Translations under genes and position numbers: made by a program
Notes under the pieces: generated by a model
What the model was told of the DNA's origin: nothing
The model's database searches: none
The model's input: only the letters and a program-made list of their open reading frames with translations
Shown here: positions 36,981-44,162 of the stretch, in pieces
Numbering within the stretch: position 1 is the first letter of the stretch
Layout: every line of letters begins with the position of its first letter
Source of the DNA: Sulfurimicrobium sp964384915
GTDB taxonomy: Bacteria > Pseudomonadota > Gammaproteobacteria > Burkholderiales > Sulfuricellaceae
Direction: 5' to 3'
NCBI GenBank assembly: GCA_964384915.1
Contig: CAYLMA010000014.1
Location: forward strand, 1 to 64,000
Length of the DNA: 64,000 nt

Positions 36981-37922
36981 ATGAAACTCGCCATCATTCT
37001 CGATCCGCTCGAAAGCATCAAAACCTACAAGGATTCCACCTACGCCATGATGCGCGCGGCGCATGCGCGCGGCCATGCACTTTACGTCATGGAGCAGCGC
37101 GAACTGGTTCTTGACGAGGGCAGGGTCAAGGCGCATGCGCGCAGGCTCGATCTGGTGGACGAAGACCTGAAGTGGTTTACGCTGGCAGATGCGGACTGGC
37201 ATGAGCTGACGGATTTCGACGCTACGCTGATGCGCAAGGACCCGCCTTTCGACATGGAGTATATCTACAGCACTTATCTGTTGGAGCTGGCCGAGGCACA
37301 GGGCGCACGCATCCTCAACCGGCCCAAGGCGGTGCGCGATTTCAACGAGAAGCTGTCGACGGCGAAGTTCCCGCAGTTCATGCCGCCCACGCTGGTGACG
37401 CGGCAGCAAGCGCTGATCCGGGATTTTATCGACAAGCACGGCGACATCATCTTGAAGCCGCTGGATGCCATGGGCGGCAGCAGCATTTTCCGCATTCAGC
37501 TTCACGACCCCAATCTAAACGTGATCCTCGAAACCATGACGCAACTGGAAAGCCGAACCGTCATGGCGCAGCGTTTCATCCCCGAGATCGCCCAGGGAGA
37601 CAAGCGTATCCTGCTGATCAACGGCGAGGCGGTGCCCTATGCCCTGGCGCGCATCCCACAGGGCGGAGAGACGCGCGGCAATCTTGCCGCCGGAGGCAAG
37701 GGCGTGGCCCAGCCGCTCTCCGAAAACGACTGGAAAATCGCCGATACCCTGGGCCCGAAACTGCGCGAACAGGGGCTGTTCCTGGCGGGGCTCGACGTGA
37801 TCGGCAATTACCTCACCGAAATCAACGTCACCAGCCCGACCGGCTTTCAGGAAATCACCGCGCAGAGCGGCTTCAACGTGGCGGGAATGTTCGTGGATGC
37901 GCTGGAGCGGCTATGTGGCTAA
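36981..37922 (+). CDS. gshB: glutathione synthase
   Basis: The 313-residue ATP-grasp enzyme joins gamma-glutamylcysteine and glycine. Landmarks are MKLAIILDPLESIKTYKDST, MRKDPPFDMEYIYSTYLLEL, DIILKPLDAMGGSSIFR and EINVTSPTGFQEI. Length equals the E. coli protein (316). About 290 bases separate it from the divergent hemerythrin gene. Its stop overlaps the ATG of apbE by ten bases; the overlap runs into a repeated sequence. Confidence 0.96.
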   Translation: MKLAIILDPLESIKTYKDSTYAMMRAAHARGHALYVMEQRELVLDEGRVKAHARRLDLVDEDLKWFTLADADWHELTDFDATLMRKDPPFDMEYIYSTYLLELAEAQGARILNRPKAVRDFNEKLSTAKFPQFMPPTLVTRQQALIRDFIDKHGDIILKPLDAMGGSSIFRIQLHDPNLNVILETMTQLESRTVMAQRFIPEIAQGDKRILLINGEAVPYALARIPQGGETRGNLAAGGKGVAQPLSENDWKIADTLGPKLREQGLFLAGLDVIGNYLTEINVTSPTGFQEITAQSGFNVAGMFVDALERLCG

Positions 37923-39022
37923 AAAACCTAACCGCGAAGGCGCAAAGTCGCGAAGAAAAACATGTTTTTGCAAGCCTTTGCGCCTTTGCGCCTTTGCGGT
38001 TGCTTCTATTGTCCGCAGTAATTCCGCTCCTGCTCTCCGGCTGCGGCAAGGAGCCGATTTACCAGCAGGAGAGTTTCGTCTTCGGCACGCGTGTGGAGAT
38101 CACTCTTTACGGCGAGGAGGAAGCGCGTGCAAAACAGCTCGCCGGCCAGGTGTTGAGCGATTTCGACCAGCTCCACCAGATGCTGCATGCCTGGAAGCCC
38201 GGCACGCTTTCGCGCATGAACGAGATTTTCGCCAATGCCCCAGCCCGTGCGTCCATTCAGCCCGGCATGATCCCCGTTATCCAGGACGCAGCCCGGCTTT
38301 CCGGGCAATCCGGCGGTTTGTTCAATCCGGCCATCGGCAACCTGATCAAGCTGTGGGGCTTCCAGAACGACGAATTCAAGCCGGTGCGCCCCGGCCCGGC
38401 GGAAATCGAGAAGCTGCTGCAGGCCAAGCCGGAAATGTCGGACATCGTCATCGAAGGCATCGAGTTCCATAGCAATAATCCAGCGGTGCGGGTGGATCTG
38501 GGCGGCTACGCCAAAGGCTTCGCGCTCGATACGGCAACGGATTACCTGCGCTCTCAAGGCGTGAAAAATGCCCTGGTCAATATCGGCGGCAACATCATCG
38601 CCCTCGGACAACGCGGCAAACGGCCATGGCAAGTGGGCATCCAGCACCCGCGCAAACCCGGCGCCATTGCCACGCTTGAGCTGCGCGATGGCGAAGCGGT
38701 CGGCACTTCCGGGGATTACCAGCGTTACTTCGAACTCGAAGGCAAACGCTACTGCCACATCATCGACCCGCGCACCGGCCAGCCGGCCCAGGGCACCCAG
38801 GCGGTCACCGTGCTGATCCCGCCGGGCAAGCGCGCGGGCGTACTGTCGGATGTCGCTTCCAAGCCGGCTTTCATCGCCGGCAAGCAGGGCTGGCGCGATG
38901 AATTGAAAAAGATGGACGTGGATCAGGCCATGCTGATCGACGACCGGGGCGAGGTTTACATTACGCCGGCGATGAAAAAACGTGTCGCCTTTCTCGATGC
39001 GGGATTGAAATTCCACGAATAA
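37913..39022 (+). CDS. apbE: FAD:protein FMN transferase, lipoprotein
   Basis: ApbE attaches FMN to threonines of flavoproteins such as NqrC or RnfG. The protein of 369 residues has SFVFGTRVEITLYGE, FNPAIGNLIKLWGF, VRVDLGGYAKGFALD, NALVNIGGNIIALG and YCHIIDPRTGQPA. The lipobox is LLSGC. From the ATG at 37913 the leader is about 44 residues long and its start is encoded by a GGCGCAAAG repeat (see the separate entry); in-frame TTG codons at 37994 and 38000 would give a normal-sized lipoprotein signal. The start is therefore uncertain. Confidence 0.92.
   Translation: MWLKNLTAKAQSREEKHVFASLCAFAPLRLLLLSAVIPLLLSGCGKEPIYQQESFVFGTRVEITLYGEEEARAKQLAGQVLSDFDQLHQMLHAWKPGTLSRMNEIFANAPARASIQPGMIPVIQDAARLSGQSGGLFNPAIGNLIKLWGFQNDEFKPVRPGPAEIEKLLQAKPEMSDIVIEGIEFHSNNPAVRVDLGGYAKGFALDTATDYLRSQGVKNALVNIGGNIIALGQRGKRPWQVGIQHPRKPGAIATLELRDGEAVGTSGDYQRYFELEGKRYCHIIDPRTGQPAQGTQAVTVLIPPGKRAGVLSDVASKPAFIAGKQGWRDELKKMDVDQAMLIDDRGEVYITPAMKKRVAFLDAGLKFHE
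37930..38001. repeat. GGCGCAAAG-type inverted repeat overlapping the apbE leader
   Basis: AACCGCGAAGGCGCAAAGTC and the next six bases (37930-37955) are answered by CCTTTGCGCCTTTGCGCCTT and TGCGGTT (37975-38001), an imperfect inverted repeat of nine-base units. The spacer contains AAAAACATGTTTTT, itself a palindrome. It begins eight bases after the gshB stop region and lies within the apbE reading frame. Confidence 0.8.
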
Positions 39023-39082
39023 GGCCAAGCGGAGTAAAATGTCGCCTTTTTCCGAAGTGATGGCAAAAGCCAAGGAATTTCA

Positions 39083-39496
39083 ATGATCGGTATTCTCATT
39101 GTCGCCCACGGTGCCCTGGGCGAAAGCCTGATCCACTGCGCCAGCCATGTCATGGGCAGTCGGCCGCTTAACCTGCAACAACTCGGCGTCACCATCCACG
39201 ACGACCCGGTGGCGATCTTGCCCCAAGCCAGGGAAATGCTGCGCCAGCTCGACCAGGGCGACGGCGTGCTGATCCTGTCCGACATCTACGGCGCCACGCC
39301 CACCAACATTACCTGCCGCTTGCTGGAAGCGGGACGGGTGGAGGGCATTGCCGGGGTCAACCTGCCGATGCTGGTGCGGGCGCTCACTTATCGCGACGAA
39401 CCGCTATCCACCGTGGTGGAGAAAGCCCTATCCGGCGGCCACGACGGCATCATCCACACCACCACGGAAGCCTGTCATGTTGCACCGAGACATTGA
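39083..39496 (+). CDS. PTS EIIA component, mannose type
   Basis: The 137-residue protein has IGILIVAHGALGESLIHCAS with the phosphorylated histidine H9, then LILSDIYGATPTNITCRLLE, typical of EIIA-Man. It would accept phosphate from HPr. No EIIB/EIIC/EIID gene is near, so the system is likely regulatory rather than sugar-transporting, as in many betaproteobacteria. It overlaps ptsH by 20 bases. Confidence 0.92.
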   Translation: MIGILIVAHGALGESLIHCASHVMGSRPLNLQQLGVTIHDDPVAILPQAREMLRQLDQGDGVLILSDIYGATPTNITCRLLEAGRVEGIAGVNLPMLVRALTYRDEPLSTVVEKALSGGHDGIIHTTTEACHVAPRH

Positions 39497-39746
39497 AATC
39501 ATCAACAAGCTGGGGCTGCACGCGCGCGCCTCGGCCAAGCTGACGCAAACCGCGGGCCAGCACAAAAGCCAGGTCTGGCTCAGCCGCAACGACAAGCGCA
39601 TTAATGCCAAAAGCATCATGGGCGTGATGATGCTGGCTGCGGCCAAGGGCACGACCATCGGCATCGAAACCGACGGCGAGGATGAAGAGCAGGCCATGCA
39701 AGCGCTGGTCGACCTGATCAACGATAAGTTTGGAGAGGGCGAATGA
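39477..39746 (+). CDS. ptsH: phosphocarrier protein HPr
   Basis: The 89-residue HPr carries EI-derived phosphate on H15 in NKLGLHARASAKL. The regulatory Ser46 is in INAKSIMGVMMLAA, as in HPr that is a substrate of HprK. The start is ATG 39477, inside the EIIA gene. The gap to ptsI contains heptamer repeats. Confidence 0.96.
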   Translation: MLHRDIEIINKLGLHARASAKLTQTAGQHKSQVWLSRNDKRINAKSIMGVMMLAAAKGTTIGIETDGEDEEQAMQALVDLINDKFGEGE

Positions 39747-39751
39747 CAGTG

Positions 39752-39788
39752 AGCGGTCAGCGGTCAGCAGTCAGCAGTCAGCTGACTG
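39752..39788. repeat. AGCNNTC heptamer repeat in the ptsH-ptsI gap
   Basis: Five consecutive seven-base units read AGCGGTC, AGCGGTC, AGCAGTC, AGCAGTC and AGCTGAC. The last ones form the 14-base perfect palindrome CAGTCAGCTGACTG at 39775-39788. If ptsI were started far upstream this would be translated, but a strong AGGGGG and ATG at 39814 make that unlikely. The same unit recurs near 41552, 54286 and 63152. Confidence 0.9.
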
Positions 39789-39813
39789 CCCTTACCCCTC
39801 ACCAGGGGGTTGC

Positions 39814-41541
39814 ATGAGCTTCACCATGCATGGCGTCGCCGTTTCCGGCGGCATTGCCATCGGCCATGCGCACCTTATCTCGCACGTCGGCCTCGACGTG
39901 CCCCAGTATGGCCTGCTCAAGGCACGGATACCCGAGGAAATCGCACGCTTCGAAGCCGCGATCCAGGCTACCCTGCAGGAACTCCAGGAACTGCGCGACG
40001 ACATCCCCGCCAGCGCGCCGGCTGAGTTCGATGCTTTTCTCGACCTGCACATCCTGATCCTGAGCGACCCGACCCTTTCCACCGTCCCCAAGGAACTGAT
40101 CGAAACCCAGCGCGTCAACGCTGAATGGGCGTTGAAGCAGCAGATGGACACCCTTCTGGCACAGTTCGACCAGATCGAGGACGACTACCTGCGGGAGCGC
40201 AAGGCGGACGTGGTACAAGTGGTCGAAAGGGTGCTGAAATCCCTGCTCGGCCACGCCACCCTGCATACACCCGGAATGGCCAGCCCGGATCAGACCAGCA
40301 TCCTGGTGGCGCACGACCTTTCACCCTCCGACATGATGCTGTTCAAGCAGCACCAGTTTGCCGCTTTCGTCACCGATGTCGGCGGCACCACTTCGCACAC
40401 CGCGATCCTCGCGCGCAGCCTCAACATCCCGTCCATCGTAGCGTTGCACCATGCGCGCAGCCTGATTCGCGAGCGCGAACTGATCATTGTCGATGGCAGC
40501 CAGGGCATCGTCATCGTCAACCCGGACAAGACGGTGCTGGCCGAATACAAGCTGCGCCAGAGCCAGTGGGAACTGGAAAAACAGAAACTCAAACGTCTCA
40601 AGACCACCCGGGCCACGACCCTGGACGGCTCGGAAGTGGAACTGCACGCAAACATCGAGTTGCCGGACGACATCGGCGACGTGAAGGCCAACGGCGCGAC
40701 CGGGATTGGGCTGTTCCGCAGCGAATTCCTGTTTCTCAACCGGCGCGATCTGCCCGGGGAAGAAGAACAATTTCTGGCCTACCGTCGCGTGGCGGAAGAA
40801 ATGCACGGCCTCCCGGTCACCATCCGCACCCTCGATCTGGGCGCGGACAAACAGCTGTTCGGCGCGGAAAATGTCAGCGCCAACCCGGCGCTGGGGCTGC
40901 GCGCCATCCGCCTGTGCCTGGCCGAACCGCAACTGTTCCATGCCCAGTTGCGCGCCATTCTGCGCGCCTCGCATTATGGCAAGATCAAGCTGCTGATCCC
41001 CATGCTGTCCTCGCTGACTGAGCTGAACCAGGCCTTTCATCTGATCGCATATGCCAAACAGAGCCTGATGGAAGAGAATATCCCCTTCGACGACAACCTC
41101 CCCGTCGGCGGCATGATCGAAATTCCCGCCGCGGCGCTGGCGGCCCACGTTTTTGCCAAGCACCTGGATTTTCTCTCCATCGGCACCAACGATCTGATCC
41201 AGTACACCCTGGCTATCGACCGCACCGACGACAGCGTGGCGCATCTTTATGACCCGCTTCATCCCGCAGTGCTGCAACTGGTGTCCTATACCATCAAGTG
41301 TGCAGACAAGGCCGGCATCCCGGTTTCGGTGTGCGGCGAGATGGCGGGCGACTTCAAGATGACTCGCCTGCTGCTGGGGCTCGGACTGCGCCAGTTTTCG
41401 ATGCACCCGGCACATCTCCTGACGGTGAAGCAGCAGATTCTGCGCACCAGCGTGCCTGAATTGACGTCGCAGGTGAATCGCATGCTGAAAACCGAAGAGC
41501 CGGAAAGAATGCACGCTTATCTGGCGCGCTTGAATGCGTGA
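39814..41541 (+). CDS. ptsI: PTS phosphoenolpyruvate-protein phosphotransferase (enzyme I)
   Basis: Enzyme I takes phosphate from PEP and gives it to HPr. From ATG 39814 (AGGGGG at 39804-39809) it has 575 residues, the standard length. The active-site histidine is in DVGGTTSHTAILARSLNIP. PEP-domain signatures GATGIGLFRSEFLFLNR, DLGADKQLF and FLSIGTNDLIQYTLAIDRTD are present. It completes the EIIA-HPr-EI set. Confidence 0.97.
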   Translation: MSFTMHGVAVSGGIAIGHAHLISHVGLDVPQYGLLKARIPEEIARFEAAIQATLQELQELRDDIPASAPAEFDAFLDLHILILSDPTLSTVPKELIETQRVNAEWALKQQMDTLLAQFDQIEDDYLRERKADVVQVVERVLKSLLGHATLHTPGMASPDQTSILVAHDLSPSDMMLFKQHQFAAFVTDVGGTTSHTAILARSLNIPSIVALHHARSLIRERELIIVDGSQGIVIVNPDKTVLAEYKLRQSQWELEKQKLKRLKTTRATTLDGSEVELHANIELPDDIGDVKANGATGIGLFRSEFLFLNRRDLPGEEEQFLAYRRVAEEMHGLPVTIRTLDLGADKQLFGAENVSANPALGLRAIRLCLAEPQLFHAQLRAILRASHYGKIKLLIPMLSSLTELNQAFHLIAYAKQSLMEENIPFDDNLPVGGMIEIPAAALAAHVFAKHLDFLSIGTNDLIQYTLAIDRTDDSVAHLYDPLHPAVLQLVSYTIKCADKAGIPVSVCGEMAGDFKMTRLLLGLGLRQFSMHPAHLLTVKQQILRTSVPELTSQVNRMLKTEEPERMHAYLARLNA

Positions 41542-41551
41542 AATAGCTATC

Positions 41552-41611
41552 AGCGGTCAGCCTTCAGCTATCAGCCAAACCGGTTCAGCTGATAGCTGAA
41601 GGCTGACCGCT
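41552..41611. repeat. perfect 24-base inverted repeat of AGCNNTC units (ptsI-metX gap)
   Basis: The arm 41552-41575 (AGCGGTCAGCCTTCAGCTAT and CAGC) is the exact reverse complement of 41588-41611. The loop is 12 bases. The units AGCGGTC, AGCCTTC, AGCTATC repeat every seven bases. It follows the ptsI stop by about ten bases and lies before metX; the terminator role is doubtful because only TAACA follows. Confidence 0.95.
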
Positions 41612-41654
41612 AACATTTGCAGCCCCGGCAAAAATTCACGATAATCGCCCGCAT

Positions 41655-42791
41655 ATGCCCAAACTCATCGTCACGCCCCAAACCGCTCGTTTCGAGTCGC
41701 CGCTGACACTCAAAAGCGGCGCCACGCTGCCGTTCTATGAACTGGTATACGAAACCTACGGCACGCTCAACGCCGACAAATCCAACGCCATCCTGGTCTG
41801 CCACGCCCTTTCCGGCAACCATCACGTGGCGGGCTACCACACCGAGCACGACAAGCGTCCCGGCTGGTGGGACAACATGATCGGCCCCGGCAAGCCGATC
41901 GACACCAACCGCTTCTTCGTCATCGGCTTGAACAACCTCGGCGGCTGCCACGGCTCGACCGGGCCCTCCAGCACCAATCCCCAGAGCGGCAAGCCTTTCG
42001 GCGCCAGTTTCCCGGTGGTGACGGTGGAAGACTGGGTGGAAACCCAGGCCAGGCTGGCCGACCGCCTCGGCATCCAGCAGTTCGCCGCCATCGTCGGCGG
42101 CAGCCTGGGCGGCATGCAGGTGCTGCAATGGAGCATCAACCATCCCGACCGCCTGCGCCACGCCCTGGTGATCGCCGCCGCGCCCAGGCTCACCGCGCAG
42201 AACATCGCTTTCAACGACGTGGCCAGGCAGGCCATCCTGACCGACCCCGACTTCCACGGCGGCGACTTCTACGCCCATGGCGTGGTGCCGCGCCGCGGCT
42301 TGCGCATCGCCCGCATGCTGGGCCACATCACCTACCTGTCGGACGACGTGATGGGGGAAAAATTCGGCCGCATCCTGCGCACCGGCGCCTACAACTTCGG
42401 CTACGAGGTCGAATTCGAGATCGAGTCCTACCTGCGCTACCAGGGCGACAAGTTCGCCGACAGCTTCGACGCCAACACCTACCTGCTGATGACCAAGGCG
42501 CTGGATTATTTCGACCCCACCCACCACCATCAGCACGGCTCCTTGAGCGAAACCATGCAGACCGCGCGCGCGAAATTCCTGGTGATTTCCTTTTCCACCG
42601 ACTGGCGCTTCAGCCCCGCGCGCTCGCGTGAGATCGTCAAGGCCCTGCTGGACAACAACCTGGACGTGAGCTACGCGGAAATCACCGCCGCCCACGGCCA
42701 TGACGCCTTCCTCATGGAAGACCCGCAATACCACAACCTGGTGCGGACCTACATGGAGCGGGTGGCGGCGGAAGGGGGGGTGGCGGCATGA
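41655..42791 (+). CDS. metX: homoserine O-acyltransferase (MetX)
   Basis: The 378-residue alpha/beta-hydrolase-fold enzyme acylates homoserine for methionine synthesis. The nucleophile elbow is IVGGSLGGMQVLQWS. Also seen are NLGGCHGSTGPSS, SFSTDWRFSPARSREIV and the catalytic His in AAHGHDAFLME. Betaproteobacterial MetX enzymes often use succinyl-CoA; the acyl donor cannot be read here with certainty. Its TGA overlaps the ATG of a small ORF by four bases, then a second copy and metW follow. Confidence 0.95.
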   Translation: MPKLIVTPQTARFESPLTLKSGATLPFYELVYETYGTLNADKSNAILVCHALSGNHHVAGYHTEHDKRPGWWDNMIGPGKPIDTNRFFVIGLNNLGGCHGSTGPSSTNPQSGKPFGASFPVVTVEDWVETQARLADRLGIQQFAAIVGGSLGGMQVLQWSINHPDRLRHALVIAAAPRLTAQNIAFNDVARQAILTDPDFHGGDFYAHGVVPRRGLRIARMLGHITYLSDDVMGEKFGRILRTGAYNFGYEVEFEIESYLRYQGDKFADSFDANTYLLMTKALDYFDPTHHHQHGSLSETMQTARAKFLVISFSTDWRFSPARSREIVKALLDNNLDVSYAEITAAHGHDAFLMEDPQYHNLVRTYMERVAAEGGVAA

Positions 42792-42897
42792 ACAGGAAAC
42801 AGGGGCCCCGCGCAGCGGGGATGCGACCGGCCGCGAAGGACGCCGGACACCGACGCAGCACAGAAAAATGCCTAATGGACGTCATGGAGGTGGCGGC
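42788..42897 (+). repeat. 110-base tandem unit, copy 1
   Basis: Bases 42788-42897 and 42898-43007 are two direct copies of 110 bases with four differences by my count. Both end with the same GGTGGCGGC before an ATGA. The unit holds GGGGCCCC and CCCCG...CGGGG palindromes. The metX end carries a similar GGGTGGCGGCATGA, so each copy seems to have been added at the same junction. Confidence 0.92.
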
Positions 42898-42901
42898 ATG
42901 A
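42788..42901 (+). CDS. 37-codon ORF between metX and metW, copy 1
   Basis: The ORF starts in the metX stop (ATGA) and ends in the start of the second copy (ATGA). It encodes MNRKQGPRAAGMRPAAKDAG, then HRRSTEKCLMDVMEVAA. The peptide is basic and Arg/Ala-rich with one Cys and no membrane segment. Whether it is translated is unknown; the coupled ATGA at both ends permits ribosomes to pass from metX to metW. It could alternatively be a spacer that keeps the frames open. Confidence 0.45.
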   Translation: MNRKQGPRAAGMRPAAKDAGHRRSTEKCLMDVMEVAA

Positions 42902-43007
42902 ACAGGAAGCAGGGGCCCCGCGCGGCGGGGATGCGACCGGCCGTGAAGGCCGCCGGACACCGACGCAGCACAGAAAAATGCCTAATGGACGTCATGGAGG
43001 TGGCGGC
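42898..43007 (+). repeat. 110-base tandem unit, copy 2
   Basis: Second copy of the unit that begins at 42788. Differences between copies change one Ala to Val and one Asp to Ala in the encoded peptide; two are silent. The metW ATG follows directly at 43008. Confidence 0.92.
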
Positions 43008-43011
43008 ATGA
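42898..43011 (+). CDS. 37-codon ORF between metX and metW, copy 2
   Basis: It encodes MNRKQGPRAAGMRPAVKAAG, then HRRSTEKCLMDVMEVAA. It starts at the ATG that overlaps the stop of copy 1 and stops in the ATGA that starts metW. Between the copies the frame is kept and two of four changes are silent, compatible with either selection for coding or recent duplication. No similar protein family is known to me. Confidence 0.45.
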   Translation: MNRKQGPRAAGMRPAVKAAGHRRSTEKCLMDVMEVAA

Positions 43012-43607
43012 ACATGACGAGCAACAAGGTGCGGCACGATTTTGAAACCATCGCCGCCTGGGTCAAACCCGGCTCGCGCGTGCTCGACCTGGGCTGCGGC
43101 GACGGCACCCTGCTGAAATACCTCAAGGACAGCCGCCAGGCGCGCGGCTACGGCGTGGAAATCGCGGACGCCAACATTCTCGCTTGCGTGGGGAAGGGGC
43201 TCAACGTCATTCAGAACGACCTCGACGCGGGACTGTCCGGTTTCGAAGCGGATTCCTTCGACTTCGTCATCCTGTCGCAAACCCTGCAGGCCATGCGCCA
43301 CATCGAGCAGGTCATCGCCGAAATGCTGCGCGTCGGCAAGCAGGCCCTGGTCGCCTTCCCCAATTTCGGCTACTGGCGCCACCGCATGCAGGTGCTGCAA
43401 GGCCACATGCCGGTCTCGCCCAACCTGCCTTACCAGTGGTATGACACGCCCAACATCCATCTGTGCACCGTCAAGGATTTCGAGGCTTTCTGCGCCCAGC
43501 GCGGCATCCGCATCCTGGAACGGGTGGTGATGGAGGGGGAGCGGGAAATCGGTTTCCTGCCCAACATCCGCGGCAGCGTCGCGGCGTACCGGATCGAACG
43601 GGGTTGA
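43008..43607 (+). CDS. metW: methionine biosynthesis protein MetW
   Basis: This 199-residue SAM-fold protein is usually encoded next to metX and is needed for its homoserine acyltransferase activity in several bacteria. Landmarks are SRVLDLGCGDGTLLKYL, ESFDFVILSQTLQAM (here DSFDFVILSQ), VAFPNFGYWRHRMQVL and LPYQWYDTPNIHLCTVKDFE. The ATG at 43008 overlaps the stop of the second small ORF. It is the last gene of the met cluster. Confidence 0.95.
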   Translation: MNMTSNKVRHDFETIAAWVKPGSRVLDLGCGDGTLLKYLKDSRQARGYGVEIADANILACVGKGLNVIQNDLDAGLSGFEADSFDFVILSQTLQAMRHIEQVIAEMLRVGKQALVAFPNFGYWRHRMQVLQGHMPVSPNLPYQWYDTPNIHLCTVKDFEAFCAQRGIRILERVVMEGEREIGFLPNIRGSVAAYRIERG

Positions 43608-43667
43608 GTTCGCCGTAAAAGGCAGTTAACACGGGGGATACCGATGGATTGTGCTTGGCCGAAGCTT

Positions 43668-44162
43668 TCAGGATCGACCGAAAAGGATGGGCCGCACGTC
43701 GGACACCAGGCGATCCAATTCGGGTTGATTGTGCCGTAGCTGCTCATGTTGCCATAAGCTTTCATCCAGGCTATTTGCACACGCCTCGGCCAACTCCTTA
43801 CCGATCTTTTCGGACGACCTATATCGCAGAGCGCTCTTCAATTTCTCTGGCTCGACGGCGGCCCCCAAGAAAAAGACCTGATCTCGCAGATCAGCTGGAA
43901 TTCGGCCACGAACAATCGTTTCACGTTCTTGGAATTTATTATCGAAATCAATCAGCAGGATCACACGGCGATCTGGATTCCGCCTTAAACTCGGAATCAG
44001 TTTTTCGAATTCGTCCAGTACCTTTCGCCACCCGCCAGCGAGGGGCAATACCTTAAAATTGCGCTCATTGAACGATGGATATAGCCGGAATCCATTCACT
44101 ATGTCCACATTAGCCTGATCCTCGGGCAAGACCAAAACATGCGGCGTATAGGAGTTGACCAC
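43668..44162 (-). CDS. putative TOPRIM-like nuclease partner of an ATPase
   Basis: This 164-residue protein follows the ATPase gene with a two-base overlap zone (TGAGTG), using GTG at 44162 with GGAGG five bases upstream. It has the outline of a small TOPRIM domain: an N-terminal strand with an acidic residue (HVLVLPEDQANVDIVNGF, E14) and a later DxD after a hydrophobic strand (RRVILLIDFDNKF, D72/D74). TOPRIM nucleases form the second subunit of several ATPase-nuclease defence systems (OLD-like, Gabija, AbiL, PARIS). The assignment is weak from sequence alone. Confidence 0.5.
   Translation of the reverse strand: MVNSYTPHVLVLPEDQANVDIVNGFRLYPSFNERNFKVLPLAGGWRKVLDEFEKLIPSLRRNPDRRVILLIDFDNKFQERETIVRGRIPADLRDQVFFLGAAVEPEKLKSALRYRSSEKIGKELAEACANSLDESLWQHEQLRHNQPELDRLVSDVRPILFGRS

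Noticed and set aside
39730..39813. ptsI extension of 28 codons through the heptamer repeat
   Set aside because: A strong AGGGGG and ATG at 39814 begins the conserved N-terminus; the extension would translate the repeat.
42700..43011. 103-codon ORF spanning metX end and both repeat copies
   Set aside because: It is out of frame with metX, and it simply connects the two in-frame small ORF copies; the short ATGA-linked ORFs fit the arrangement better.
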